A stretch of DNA of 37,270 nucleotides from Gammaproteobacteria bacterium (lineage in GTDB: Bacteria; Pseudomonadota; Gammaproteobacteria; Enterobacterales; GCA-2746155): contig NVWF01000003.1 of the NCBI GenBank assembly GCA_002746155.1, positions 39,894-77,163 on the forward strand, written 5' to 3'. Position numbers and translations under genes: made by a program. Within the stretch, counting starts at the first letter, position 1, and each line of letters starts with the position of its first letter. The notes beneath the pieces were generated by a model. That model was given only the letters and a program-made list of their open reading frames with translations, was not told the origin of the DNA and made no database searches. Below are positions 10,024-18,870 of the stretch, piece after piece.

Positions 10024-10034
10024 GAATATTTTAT
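10024..10034. repeat. Third copy of the ATAAAATATTC motif (inverted)
   Basis: GAATATTTTAT here is the reverse complement of the 11-mer repeated at 899-909 and 931-941. It lies next to the inverted repeat at 10035-10057 in the gap between the serine hydrolase and dipeptidase genes. Confidence 0.25.
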
Positions 10035-10057
10035 TGCATGATGAACAACTTCATGCA
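10035..10057. promoter_or_regulatory. 7-bp inverted repeat upstream of the dipeptidase gene
   Basis: TGCATGA (10035-10041) and TCATGCA (10051-10057) are perfect reverse complements with a nine-base spacer, in the divergent gap between the S12 hydrolase and M19 dipeptidase genes. It is a plausible operator for either gene; I see no convincing -35/-10 pair around it. Confidence 0.35.
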
Positions 10058-10114
10058 GCTATATCAGTATATTAACTAACAGATAGCAACTAACAATAAA
10101 GAGGTAGCATTCAA

Positions 10115-11359
10115 ATGACGTTTAGATTTTATCCGATAAAAATTGCACTGGCGACATCCCTTGTATTGGCAACAGTAGTATCCTCGGCTGAACAGGTGAA
10201 GATGACATCATCCGAGATTACCGACTTTCATCAATCACTGGTGACTTTGGATAGTCATGTGGATATCCCTCGAGACTATATGCGTCTACCGGTTTTTGAC
10301 CCGTCTAATAACACTTCCCTGAAAGTTGATTTCAATAAAATGAAAAAAGGTGGACTGGACGCTGTGTTCCATATTGTTTATGTAGCACAAAAAAAGCGCG
10401 ATAAAGCGGGTTATGCAGCTGCCTATAAAGCGGCGATGAAAAAGTTTGAAGCCTTGCATATGATGGAAAAACAATATGCTGAACAGATTGCTATTGCCTA
10501 CTCTACCAAGGATGTAAAAAGAATAATCGCAGAGGGTAAATTAGTTTCTATTATCGGTGTTGAAAATGGTTTCCCACTTGCAAAGGATATTAACAGAGTG
10601 GATGAGTTTTATAAGTTGGGTGCACGTTACTTGGGCTTAACCCATACCGGTCATAATGATATTTGTGATAGCTCGGGAACAAAGCCAGAATATGGCGATA
10701 AACTCGAAGAGCACGGTGGTGTCAGTGAATTTGGCAAAGACGTCATTAATAGAATGAACCAACTGGGTATGATGGTGGATGTATCACATGCTTCTGATAA
10801 ATGTGTCAAGCAGGTATTACAGATATCTAAAGCGCCTATCATTGCATCCCATTCTGGTGTGCAAAGCATGTTAAATCACTCAAGAAACCTCAATGACAAT
10901 TTAATTAAGGCAATCGCCAAGAAAAAGGGTGTGATACAACTAGTTGCCTACAGCGGATTTATTAAAAGTGATCCCAAACGCAACCTTGCCTATAAGTCAT
11001 TGAAAGCGAAAGTAGCTGAGCGTTATAAGTCCACTAAATTTGACTATAAGCACCATGAATATACACCTGAATATGCTAGGGGTTTTATGCAATTAAATCT
11101 GGATTATCCTCTGGCGACGGTAAAACAATATATTGACCAGATTGAATATGCCATTAAAATTGCTGGTATAGACCATGTTGGGATCAGTTCAGATTTTGAT
11201 GGTGGGGGCGAACTTTTCGATTGGAAAGACGGCAGTGAAACTGAGAATGTTACCAGAGAACTACTCAGTCGCGGCCATAGCAAAACTGATATTCAAAAAA
11301 TTTGGGCAGGCAACCTGCTCAGGGTTTGGTCTGATGTTGAACAGTTTGCCAAGAAATAA
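10115..11359 (+). CDS. Exported M19 membrane-dipeptidase family enzyme
   Basis: M19 dipeptidases are zinc enzymes that split dipeptides and accept a D-residue at the second position. The 414-residue protein begins with a signal peptide (cleavage near VSSA-EQ), so it acts in the periplasm. Family motifs are DSHVDIP with the first metal His and Asp, the bridging Glu in IGVENGF, LGLTHTGHNDICDSS, VDVSHASD and IIASHSG with later metal His residues, and ISSDFDGGG. GAGGT about 11 bases ahead of the ATG is a fair ribosome site. In this locus it could cleave L-Ala-D-Glu or D-Ala-containing dipeptides before import, in competition with the cytoplasmic epimerase route. It is convergent with the halogenase-like gene. 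Confidence 0.93.
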   Translation: MTFRFYPIKIALATSLVLATVVSSAEQVKMTSSEITDFHQSLVTLDSHVDIPRDYMRLPVFDPSNNTSLKVDFNKMKKGGLDAVFHIVYVAQKKRDKAGYAAAYKAAMKKFEALHMMEKQYAEQIAIAYSTKDVKRIIAEGKLVSIIGVENGFPLAKDINRVDEFYKLGARYLGLTHTGHNDICDSSGTKPEYGDKLEEHGGVSEFGKDVINRMNQLGMMVDVSHASDKCVKQVLQISKAPIIASHSGVQSMLNHSRNLNDNLIKAIAKKKGVIQLVAYSGFIKSDPKRNLAYKSLKAKVAERYKSTKFDYKHHEYTPEYARGFMQLNLDYPLATVKQYIDQIEYAIKIAGIDHVGISSDFDGGGELFDWKDGSETENVTRELLSRGHSKTDIQKIWAGNLLRVWSDVEQFAKK

Positions 11360-11377
11360 AAAGAATCAACCTAGTTA

Positions 11378-12895
11378 TTAACTGGCACTACAGTGCTTTG
11401 TTATAAACTCGGCATGTGTCGGCATTTTCTTGCTGCACAAGCGAACAACTTCCTTCATTTTAGAGAGTTGAATGTGTAGATTTTCAGTTGAGGTATTATC
11501 TACTAATGGATGGTAACTCTGGGGAATTATCCCTTGCCCCGACAATACTGATAACCAACTGAGTTCAGCAAAAAGCTCATTATTTTCTCTGAATACTCTA
11601 CCATTGGTTTTGTAAAGTTCTATTTTTGATTGAAGGGTATCTGGAATGCTCATCTCTTTGCAATACTTCCAGAAAGGACTATCCTCTCGTGTAGTTAACT
11701 TGTAGTGTAAAACAATAAAGTCGCGGATCTGCTTCAATTCAATGTCCGCATTTTCATTAAAAATATCAATATCTTTTTGTTGAAATGACTTGTTTGGAAA
11801 CAAGCTGAGTAATCGTTCTATTGATGCCTGAATCAATTGTAATCCTGTGGATTCCAATGGCTCTATGAAGCCTCCAGATAATCCAATCGCGACACAATTC
11901 TTAACCCACAGTTTTTTCCTTTTACCATTTGTCCACTTTAGGAAGTTTGGCTCACCCATTGGTTTGCTCGGAAGATTCGAAAATAATGTGGTTAGTGCAT
12001 CATCCTGATTGAGAAAGTCAGAAGAATAAACATGACCGTTGCCGATTCTATTCTGTAGTGGGATCTGCCACTGCCACCCAGACTTTTGTGCCGTTGAAAT
12101 AGTATATGGTTTTTTGTCAGGAAGAGATTCACTAGCATGGGCAATAGCACTGTTGCATGGTAACCATTGGCTCCAGTCTTCAAAAGGACTTTCCATTACT
12201 CCGTCAATTAAAAGACCTTTAAATCCTGTACAGTCTATAAATAAGTCACCATTAATCAAAGCGCCATTCTCTAATAATAAAGACTCAATAAATCCGGTTT
12301 CATTATTGGTATTTATTTGAGTTACGATACCTTCTATACGACTAGCTCCCAGTTTTTCAGAGTAGGTTCTTAAATACGCTGCATAAAGAGTAGCATCAAA
12401 GTGGAAGGCGTAATTAACACTAGTTAGAGGAGTATTCGGATAATTTAAAGGGCGTGAAAACAAATTTTTCTTTGCTGCATAACCTTCAAGACAATAATCT
12501 AGCAAATCATCTTTTGGCTGAATCTTTTGGCTCTTAAGCCAATAATGATGGAAGGGCACACCATGCATATTGGTTCCATATGCACCAAATGGATGCATAT
12601 AGGAATGTCCCATTTCCTTCCAATTTACAAATTCAATGCCTAATTTAAATGTCCCGTGGGTATGTTTTAAAAAGTCATCCTCGTCAATTTCTAACAACGA
12701 GTTAAAAGCGCGAATATGGGGAATGGTAGCCTCGCCCACTGAAACGGTGCCAATAGTATCCGATTCGATAACTGTTATTGAATAATTATTACATCCCAAT
12801 ACTTTTGTTAATGCTGCCGCTGTCATCCATCCAGCTGAACCGCCACCAACAATAATTATCTGTTTTAATGCTTCAACTTCGCTTTGATTGATCAT
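11378..12895 (-). CDS. Flavin-dependent tryptophan-halogenase-like protein (copy A)
   Basis: The 505-residue protein carries the halogenase family motifs: the dinucleotide site GGGSAGWMTAA, VGEATIP, the Lys of TFKLGIEF at the position of the catalytic Lys, WQWQIP (WxWxIP) and FIEPLESTG with the Glu-Ser pair of tryptophan halogenases. The frame extends to a TTG at 12907, but an ATG at 12895 with GGGGA five bases ahead is the better start. It lies directly downstream of the TonB-dependent receptor gene on the same strand, across a terminator. Such proteins recur beside carbohydrate receptors in proteobacteria and their real substrate there is unknown; halogenation of free tryptophan should not be assumed. 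A paralogue pair is at 30635-33669. Confidence 0.9.
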   Translation of the reverse strand: MINQSEVEALKQIIIVGGGSAGWMTAAALTKVLGCNNYSITVIESDTIGTVSVGEATIPHIRAFNSLLEIDEDDFLKHTHGTFKLGIEFVNWKEMGHSYMHPFGAYGTNMHGVPFHHYWLKSQKIQPKDDLLDYCLEGYAAKKNLFSRPLNYPNTPLTSVNYAFHFDATLYAAYLRTYSEKLGASRIEGIVTQINTNNETGFIESLLLENGALINGDLFIDCTGFKGLLIDGVMESPFEDWSQWLPCNSAIAHASESLPDKKPYTISTAQKSGWQWQIPLQNRIGNGHVYSSDFLNQDDALTTLFSNLPSKPMGEPNFLKWTNGKRKKLWVKNCVAIGLSGGFIEPLESTGLQLIQASIERLLSLFPNKSFQQKDIDIFNENADIELKQIRDFIVLHYKLTTREDSPFWKYCKEMSIPDTLQSKIELYKTNGRVFRENNELFAELSWLSVLSGQGIIPQSYHPLVDNTSTENLHIQLSKMKEVVRLCSKKMPTHAEFITKHCSAS

Positions 12896-12947
12896 ACAGA
12901 TCCCCAAAATACCTAGACTATTTTAAGTAAAAATTTACAATATACAC

Positions 12948-12971
12948 AAAAAAGCCCCTGAATGGGGCTTT
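12948..12971 (-). terminator. Rho-independent terminator of the TonB-dependent receptor gene
   Basis: On the minus strand AAAGCCCC and GGGGCTTT pair perfectly around a five-base loop (ATTCA), and the stem runs into a T tract (TTTTTT). It sits 26 to 49 bases past the receptor stop and before the halogenase-like gene, so that gene is either read by leakage or has its own promoter. Confidence 0.85.
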
Positions 12972-12996
12972 AATGCAGTTCTAACAAAATTACATT

Positions 12997-15855
12997 CTAG
13001 TAGAATTTATATTCCACTAGGAATGTAAAAGCTCGTCCTCTTGGATCTGCAACTCGTGGATCGAATGCTGCTCCAGGAGAAAAATCATTTTGATGCGCTG
13101 TAAATGATGGATCTTGATCCAGTAAGTTTTTGATACCGAATCTTATATCAAAATTATCAAGAGCGTAATAGGCTACACTGTAGTTATAGGTAGTATAGCT
13201 ATCAACAACCGGATCAAAATTAGGTACTACAGCTGCTCCTGAAGCAATTCCAGCAGGAACTTCATCTAGATAACTATCCCTGAACACCTGAGTTAGAGAA
13301 TGACTCCAATCAGCGATTTGATAACTGAAAGTTAAGGTATGCTTCCATTCCAGTGGGATTGTTCCTCTGGAATGTGTACCTACACGGTTCTCACCAAAAG
13401 GCTCACTATCATCCAGCTTTACCTTATCCGTAATTAAGAAACTACCATTAAAGTCTAATTTCCAACTTCCTGCACCTAGCTCACCACTGGTCCGAAATCC
13501 TACTTCTACACCACTGGTGTCACGTTCACCTGCGTTGATAAAGCGTCTATCAACAGCAACGATTTCGCCACTTGCGTCACGAATGAAATTAGCACTATAG
13601 AGGTCATAGTTTTGAATCAAACGGTCAAAGCTTGTTGTCTGGATGGTGCCTTCTTTTAGGATTTGCCACCAATCCATGTTCAAGCTCGTTTCATCGTTGA
13701 ATTCCCAAACAAAACCCACACTTGATTGTTTAGATTCTTCCGGATCCAGATCCTCTTTACCACCAAAAATACTTACCGGTTGAAGCGGTTCGCAGGCGGG
13801 GTTGCCTGGCTGTGGAATACCTCCATCACAAACTGCCGGATCTGCAAAATCCAAGCCTGTGTAGGGCTGCTCTGAAATACCATTATAAAGTTGGTTAAAT
13901 GAAGGTACTCGGAAACCAGTACTAAATCCACCACGAATCAATAGAGATTCGCTTGGAGTATACTTAAACCCAATTTTCGGATTTGTAGTACCACCAAAGC
14001 CGCTATAATTATCATAGCGAATGGCTAAATTAAGCTCCAGATTAGGTAGCACTGGTAATAATGCTTCTGCAAAAACCGCAGAAATATCACGGCTCACATT
14101 CTCAAGGGCATTGCTATCATCAAAAGGAGCTCCATAGATTCTTTCGCGATCTGCTGCAGCACGTCTGTCACCATTAAACTTATATTCTTCTCTACGTAAG
14201 TCAAAACCAGTAGCAACCGCAATCGAACCGCCACTTAACTCATAATCTAACTCAGTAGTAAATGAACCATCTATTTGGGTTAGAATGGTTTCTCCACCAA
14301 AAAGTATTACCCCTCTGGCAGAAGCCGCTTCCAGACCAGATATAGCTGCAGCAGTTTGAGATTCGCCAGGTAACAAGAATGGATTCAACGTGCCACTTCC
14401 AAATAATCCAGCCAGACCGGACGTATAATGATAGCCATCACCAAGTTCTGACTCTGATTCACTCGAAGCGCGAGATATACCTGCAGTATAATCCCAGTCG
14501 CCAATTACACCATCCATACCAAATAGAATCCTACTTGCTTCTGTTGTAGTATTAATTTCACGGGGGCCACAAGCTATACAACGCCAACGGAAAGCGATAG
14601 GTGCGCCGATGTTAAGTTGGTCAGCGCCGTAAAAATCAGAAAGTGCGTCGACAACATAATCATAGGAGGCACCAGTACTAGGATACCAGTTACCATAAAA
14701 GTTCCAGGGCGTCATTTGATTAGGTTCAAAGACTTTTCTCGACTCGACTTTTGATGCAACTATTTCTACATAAGCTTCAGATAAATCACCTACCTTGAAA
14801 GTAGCACGAGAAACGAAATCTGTTTTATCTACCGGTTGTTGCAATGCTGACGCTCGAGGATAGTCCCATGCACAACTGACAGTTTCATTAGGACGATTCC
14901 ATAATGCGCCTGTATCAACGCCCATGTCCGGGTAGATATCACAACCAGGTTGGCCTGGTAGTGCCATAATGTTTAATACTGAGTTTTCTAGACCAGTTAA
15001 CGGATTGATAAGACCATTACCAATCAAATTCCAATGTCTATTGGTTGGGTCATTTCCAAAGAATCGATCATTTAGAGACGCAAAGGGAGTACCCCGCGTA
15101 TCAGGAGATAATCCTCTGTCTGGCTGAAACGTTGATGTGAAGGGCCTATCAGATCCACGAAGTATTTGATTTTCCTTCAATGAAATTGTGGCCATCACGT
15201 TATAGCCATCGGTATTTAAATCTCCGAATCCACCCATGAGGTTATAACGGAAGATATCGCCACCGCCCGCGTCTGTTATATCAGCAAAAGCAGATGCACT
15301 GATTCCTTCAAAGTCCTTTTTTAAAATAAAGTTAATAACTCCACCAATTGCATCCGTACCATAAACAGCTGATGCACCATCTCTCAATACTTCGACCCTT
15401 TCAATCGCGGAAAATGGAATAGAGTTCAAATCAACTGAACGACCTTTCATGCCATGGGTGGCAATACGTCGACCATTTAAAAGAACCAAGGTTGAACCCG
15501 GTCCCTGGCCACGTAAATCTGCACTTGATGCACCATTATTACCCCTTTCAGTACCACCAACGATTCCTGCATTACTAGCAAGGTTTAAACTACCGTTGGA
15601 ATTTATATTTAATTGCAGCATCATTTGTTCAGCACTAGTGATGCCCTGCTTCGTCAGATCTTCCAGTGTGAATGTTGTAATTGGTAGCGAGCCTTCGGCA
15701 TCTGTTCTCTTGATTCTTGAGCCGGTGACGATTACTTTATTTTCATCATCATCTGCCTGATCTTCTTCTGCTGCTTGTACCATCGGCAGCACTAAACCCT
15801 GAGTGAGAGCTCCGGCAACCACCAAAGCAATTTTGGAAAACTTGATATATTTCAT
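12997..15855 (-). CDS. TonB-dependent outer-membrane receptor
   Basis: The receptor imports a bulky ligand through the outer membrane using TonB energy. The frame begins at 15873, but the ATG at 15855 is preceded by AGGGG (15863-15867 on the plus strand), giving 952 residues with a clear signal peptide (MKYIKFSK, cleavage near VQAAEE). The plug starts with VIVTGSRIKRTDAEG, followed by LVLLNGRR and VERVEVLRDGASAVYGTDAIGG (plug signature), and the barrel ends in an aromatic strand (VEYKFY). There is no N-terminal signalling domain. A Cys pair in a long extracellular-type loop (CDIYPDMG, CAWDY) may form a disulfide. Its place opposite the muropeptide operon suggests wall fragments or amino-sugar oligomers as ligand; this is inference only. 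Confidence 0.95.
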   Translation of the reverse strand: MKYIKFSKIALVVAGALTQGLVLPMVQAAEEDQADDDENKVIVTGSRIKRTDAEGSLPITTFTLEDLTKQGITSAEQMMLQLNINSNGSLNLASNAGIVGGTERGNNGASSADLRGQGPGSTLVLLNGRRIATHGMKGRSVDLNSIPFSAIERVEVLRDGASAVYGTDAIGGVINFILKKDFEGISASAFADITDAGGGDIFRYNLMGGFGDLNTDGYNVMATISLKENQILRGSDRPFTSTFQPDRGLSPDTRGTPFASLNDRFFGNDPTNRHWNLIGNGLINPLTGLENSVLNIMALPGQPGCDIYPDMGVDTGALWNRPNETVSCAWDYPRASALQQPVDKTDFVSRATFKVGDLSEAYVEIVASKVESRKVFEPNQMTPWNFYGNWYPSTGASYDYVVDALSDFYGADQLNIGAPIAFRWRCIACGPREINTTTEASRILFGMDGVIGDWDYTAGISRASSESESELGDGYHYTSGLAGLFGSGTLNPFLLPGESQTAAAISGLEAASARGVILFGGETILTQIDGSFTTELDYELSGGSIAVATGFDLRREEYKFNGDRRAAADRERIYGAPFDDSNALENVSRDISAVFAEALLPVLPNLELNLAIRYDNYSGFGGTTNPKIGFKYTPSESLLIRGGFSTGFRVPSFNQLYNGISEQPYTGLDFADPAVCDGGIPQPGNPACEPLQPVSIFGGKEDLDPEESKQSSVGFVWEFNDETSLNMDWWQILKEGTIQTTSFDRLIQNYDLYSANFIRDASGEIVAVDRRFINAGERDTSGVEVGFRTSGELGAGSWKLDFNGSFLITDKVKLDDSEPFGENRVGTHSRGTIPLEWKHTLTFSYQIADWSHSLTQVFRDSYLDEVPAGIASGAAVVPNFDPVVDSYTTYNYSVAYYALDNFDIRFGIKNLLDQDPSFTAHQNDFSPGAAFDPRVADPRGRAFTFLVEYKFY

Positions 15856-16001
15856 TTTTAATCCCCTGTACATTTTGATAATTTATATAAACTTACTATC
15901 CCATTTATCATTTAAGCTATACCAAACAATTTTTCTTGAATTCAGCACAGCACTTCTAAATATGCTAATGTGTTATTAAATCCCCATGTTTTTCTGATCT
16001 T

Positions 16002-16020
16002 TATTTACATTCAGTAAATA
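16002..16020. promoter_or_regulatory. 7-bp inverted repeat, candidate operator
   Basis: TATTTAC (16002-16008) and GTAAATA (16014-16020) pair perfectly across five bases, a compact 19-bp palindrome in the divergent regulatory region. Ligand regulator unknown; LacI- or RpiR-type factors use sites of this size. Confidence 0.4.
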
Positions 16021-16030
16021 ATATCTCAAT

Positions 16031-16050
16031 TACACTAATTACTGAGTGTA
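16031..16050. promoter_or_regulatory. 6-bp inverted repeat, candidate operator
   Basis: TACACT (16031-16036) and AGTGTA (16045-16050) pair perfectly across eight bases, ten bases from the previous palindrome. TonB-dependent-receptor genes are often controlled by sites of similar form, but no protein can be assigned. Confidence 0.35.
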
Positions 16051-16238
16051 CAATAGCTACTAATTTAATTACATTGGTGTTAGTTTTATTTCTTTACATT
16101 ACTAGCTAGGAATAAAATAACACTTTAAAAACATTTGTAAATAATTTATTATTCCTTTTTGCATATTTATGGCATATTATTACTAAATATCATCAAATTA
16201 GCCTAAATTCAGAGATAAAATGCCTGATTAGAGATAAT

Positions 16239-16265
16239 TTGAAATTTGTAGAATTATTTTATAAT
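16239..16265 (+). promoter_or_regulatory. Candidate promoter of the muropeptide operon
   Basis: TTGAAA (16239-16244) and a perfect TATAAT (16260-16265) lie 58 bases before the preferred ATG of the NlpC/P60 gene. The spacer is 15 bases, shorter than the usual 17, so the promoter may be weak or activator-dependent. Confidence 0.45.
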
Positions 16266-16322
16266 GGCTTCTAACTTAAACATTATTACTTGGAAATATT
16301 CAATTCAGTGAATACATTATTA

Positions 16323-17720
16323 ATGAATCCTTTGAAATTTTGGTTAAAAACATTAACATTGTTTAGCTTTTTCTTTGTTGTAGCTTTTAATAATGCTGCT
16401 CAACAAAGTGCTTATGTTTCTGACGTTATTGGTGTAGAAGAAAATATGCTCTATGCCAACTACTGGACAAGTAAATTATCAAACAGTGATATTGAGTTAC
16501 TAAGTGCTACGCAAATAAGAAGTGGCAACGAGCAATTGTTTAAAACTAATAACAAGATGATGGAGATTGCTCAATATCCTAAGTCACAAACTGCTGCGAT
16601 AATTTCTGCGAAGATTCAGAAGATCAGTTCGCCTGCTTCGTCTCCTCGGTTTTATTCTGACGGTCAGCTAGTTACTAAAGCAAATTATGATACCTATAAT
16701 CAAGCGCTCAATTTATCCGGCTTGCCAAGACTGCAGACCATAAAGTTTGGTTTGGTGGTCAGGCGCACAAATATGCGAACCTTTCCCACCTCTGACAAGA
16801 TCTATAAAACCACAACTAGTACCAACCTTGACCGATTTCAGGAAACAGCATTATTTCCAACTGAGGCTGTTGCTGTACTGCACGAAAGTCTTGATAAAAA
16901 ATGGTTCTTTGCTGTTTCATACAACTACACTGCCTGGGTTAAAAAAGAAGATATTGCCCTGGGAGATCGCGAACAAATAATTAACTATAAAAATTCTAAT
17001 GATTTTTTAGTAGTAAGTGGCAGTAAGATTTACACTTCTTTTAATCCGGAGAATGAAAGTATTTCTGAACTACAATTGGAGATGGGCACTGTCCTGCCTC
17101 TAGTTGAAGGTGAAAATATTCCTACGACTATTGCTGGTCAAAATACTTACGCCAGTTATGTGGTTTACCTGCCCGTTAGGGACCTAGATGGGAAGCTGAT
17201 TATTCAAGCAGCTTTAATATCGAGAAGTGATGATGTACATCGCGGTTATTTAGCCTATACGCAAGACAATATTATTAAACAATCATTTAAATTTCTGGGT
17301 GAGCGCTATGGTTGGGGGCATTCCTTCAACGCCAGAGATTGCACAGGCTTCATCGGCGAAGTGTTCAAAAGTTTTGGCATTCTTATGCCGCGTAATTCTG
17401 GTGATCAAGGCCTGAGTGAGCAAGGCATTAATACCCGCTTTTTAAAAACTGCCTCAGAAAGTAAAAAAATGAAATCCGTAGGAGAACTTAGTGTTGGTGA
17501 TCTAATTTATATACCGGGTCATGTAATGATGGTATTAGGTCATCAGGATGATAAACCATTTATCATTCATGATGTTTCTGGCATGAGTTATTTTAAAGAG
17601 AACGGCGACTATTACAAAAGCAGCCTCAATGGAGTGTCTATCACTCCTTTATTAACCATGCAGTTGTCTCAGGATAAATCCTATCTTGATAAAATTTATA
17701 ATATAAAGAAAATAAAATAG
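16323..17720 (+). CDS. Exported NlpC/P60 endopeptidase with SH3-type domains (YkfC-like)
   Basis: Enzymes of this build cut the gamma-D-Glu to diaminopimelate bond in murein peptides. The frame extends to TTG 16290, but the ATG at 16323 directly precedes a signal peptide (MNPLKFWLKTLTLFSFFFVV) and gives 465 residues; a GTG at 16308 is possible. About 290 residues form an N-terminal stabilising and SH3-like region; the C-terminal catalytic domain has its Cys in ARDCTGF (Cys340 with the ATG start) and His in PGHVMMV (about 400). The leader places it in the periplasm, though the next gene encodes a cytoplasmic epimerase. It opens the operon that continues through murQ. Confidence 0.9.
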   Translation: MNPLKFWLKTLTLFSFFFVVAFNNAAQQSAYVSDVIGVEENMLYANYWTSKLSNSDIELLSATQIRSGNEQLFKTNNKMMEIAQYPKSQTAAIISAKIQKISSPASSPRFYSDGQLVTKANYDTYNQALNLSGLPRLQTIKFGLVVRRTNMRTFPTSDKIYKTTTSTNLDRFQETALFPTEAVAVLHESLDKKWFFAVSYNYTAWVKKEDIALGDREQIINYKNSNDFLVVSGSKIYTSFNPENESISELQLEMGTVLPLVEGENIPTTIAGQNTYASYVVYLPVRDLDGKLIIQAALISRSDDVHRGYLAYTQDNIIKQSFKFLGERYGWGHSFNARDCTGFIGEVFKSFGILMPRNSGDQGLSEQGINTRFLKTASESKKMKSVGELSVGDLIYIPGHVMMVLGHQDDKPFIIHDVSGMSYFKENGDYYKSSLNGVSITPLLTMQLSQDKSYLDKIYNIKKIK

Positions 17721-17732
17721 TGAATTATAAAC

Positions 17733-18830
17733 ATGAAAATTACTGATATCAGATTTGCACTTTTAGAAGTACCATTAAAAACGCCCTTTAAGACAGCACT
17801 ACGAACAGTGAATGAGATTAAAGATATCATTGTCATCGTTGAAACTGATAGTGGTCATATTGGCTATGGAGAAGCTCCTGCAACAGCAGCAATAACGGGT
17901 GATACTTTAGGTTCAATAGTTGAAACAATAAAGAGTGAAATGAAACCACGCCTGATAGGTCGGGATATTTCAAATCTCAATGAGATAACAGAAATTATTC
18001 AGGGCTCTATCATGAAAAATTACAATGCGAAAGCAGCTGTTGAAATAGCTATTTATGATCTCTTTGCACAATTATATGGGGCTCCTCTTTATAAGATTTT
18101 AGGAGGCGGAGAGCCAACCCTGTCAACCGATATTACTATCAGCATCGATTATATTGATAAAATGGTAGAAGATTCTCTGAAAGCTGTTGAACTAGGCTTT
18201 GATATACTCAAAGTAAAAGTTGGCAAAGATATTGGACTTGATATGGATCGTGTCAGAGCTATCGATGCTGCTGTTAAGGGTAAGGCGTTAATTCGATTAG
18301 ATGCAAATCAGGGCTGGACTGCAAAAGGAGCCGTTAATGCGCTGAGGAGCCTTGAAGATTCAGGAATAATTCTGGAGTTGGTGGAACAACCAGTGAGAGC
18401 TGAGGATCTTGATGGTATGAAATATATTACCGAAAGAGTCGTTACGCCAGTTATGGCCGATGAAAGTTCATTTGGACCAAGAGAAGTTATTGAGCTTATA
18501 AAAATGCGTGCTGCTGATATTATTAATATTAAACTGATGAAGGCTGGCGGAATTTCAAAAGCAATAAAAATCGCAGATATCGCAGCAACCTATGGTGTTG
18601 AATGTATGATTGGCTGTATGCTGGAATCTAGTATTAGCGTATCAGCAGCAGCACATGTGGCTGTTGCCAAGTCCAACATTATCACTAAAGTAGATCTTGA
18701 TGGTCCTTCTTTATGTCAATACGACCCCGTTGTGTGCGGTGTGAAATTTAATAATTCTGAAATTACTATTTCTGACAGCCCCGGCCTCGGCATTAAAAGC
18801 GTTAAAAATTTACAGTTCCTAGATGTATAG
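17733..18830 (+). CDS. L-Ala-D/L-Glu epimerase (dipeptide epimerase, enolase superfamily)
   Basis: The enzyme turns murein-derived L-Ala-D-Glu into L-Ala-L-Glu in the cytoplasm, like E. coli YcjG and Bacillus YkfB. The 365-residue protein has the catalytic Lys pair in LKVKVG (Lys160, Lys162), metal ligands Asp190 (RLDANQGW), Glu218 (LVEQP) and Asp243 (MADES), and the opposite catalytic Lys267 (NIKLMKAGG). The late DLDGP stretch is the DxD element typical of dipeptide epimerases rather than muconate cyclases. No signal peptide. It begins 12 bases after the NlpC/P60 stop, so the two are co-transcribed. Confidence 0.93.
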   Translation: MKITDIRFALLEVPLKTPFKTALRTVNEIKDIIVIVETDSGHIGYGEAPATAAITGDTLGSIVETIKSEMKPRLIGRDISNLNEITEIIQGSIMKNYNAKAAVEIAIYDLFAQLYGAPLYKILGGGEPTLSTDITISIDYIDKMVEDSLKAVELGFDILKVKVGKDIGLDMDRVRAIDAAVKGKALIRLDANQGWTAKGAVNALRSLEDSGIILELVEQPVRAEDLDGMKYITERVVTPVMADESSFGPREVIELIKMRAADIINIKLMKAGGISKAIKIADIAATYGVECMIGCMLESSISVSAAAHVAVAKSNIITKVDLDGPSLCQYDPVVCGVKFNNSEITISDSPGLGIKSVKNLQFLDV

Positions 18831-18870
18831 CTCATTGAAACTATTGCATATCACAAGAAGGCAATAATTG

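Larger units (their letters stand above)
15856..16322. other. Long divergent intergenic region between receptor and NlpC/P60 genes
   Basis: This AT-rich stretch holds no credible gene. It contains two perfect inverted repeats (16002-16020 and 16031-16050), the self-complementary CTAGCTAG at 16102-16109, a candidate promoter for the rightward operon (16239-16265) and the receptor's ribosome site. GTGTTATT (15970-15977) and AATAACAC (16116-16123) also pair at long distance. I could not settle on a receptor promoter. It is the natural place for joint control of receptor and catabolic operon. Confidence 0.6.
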
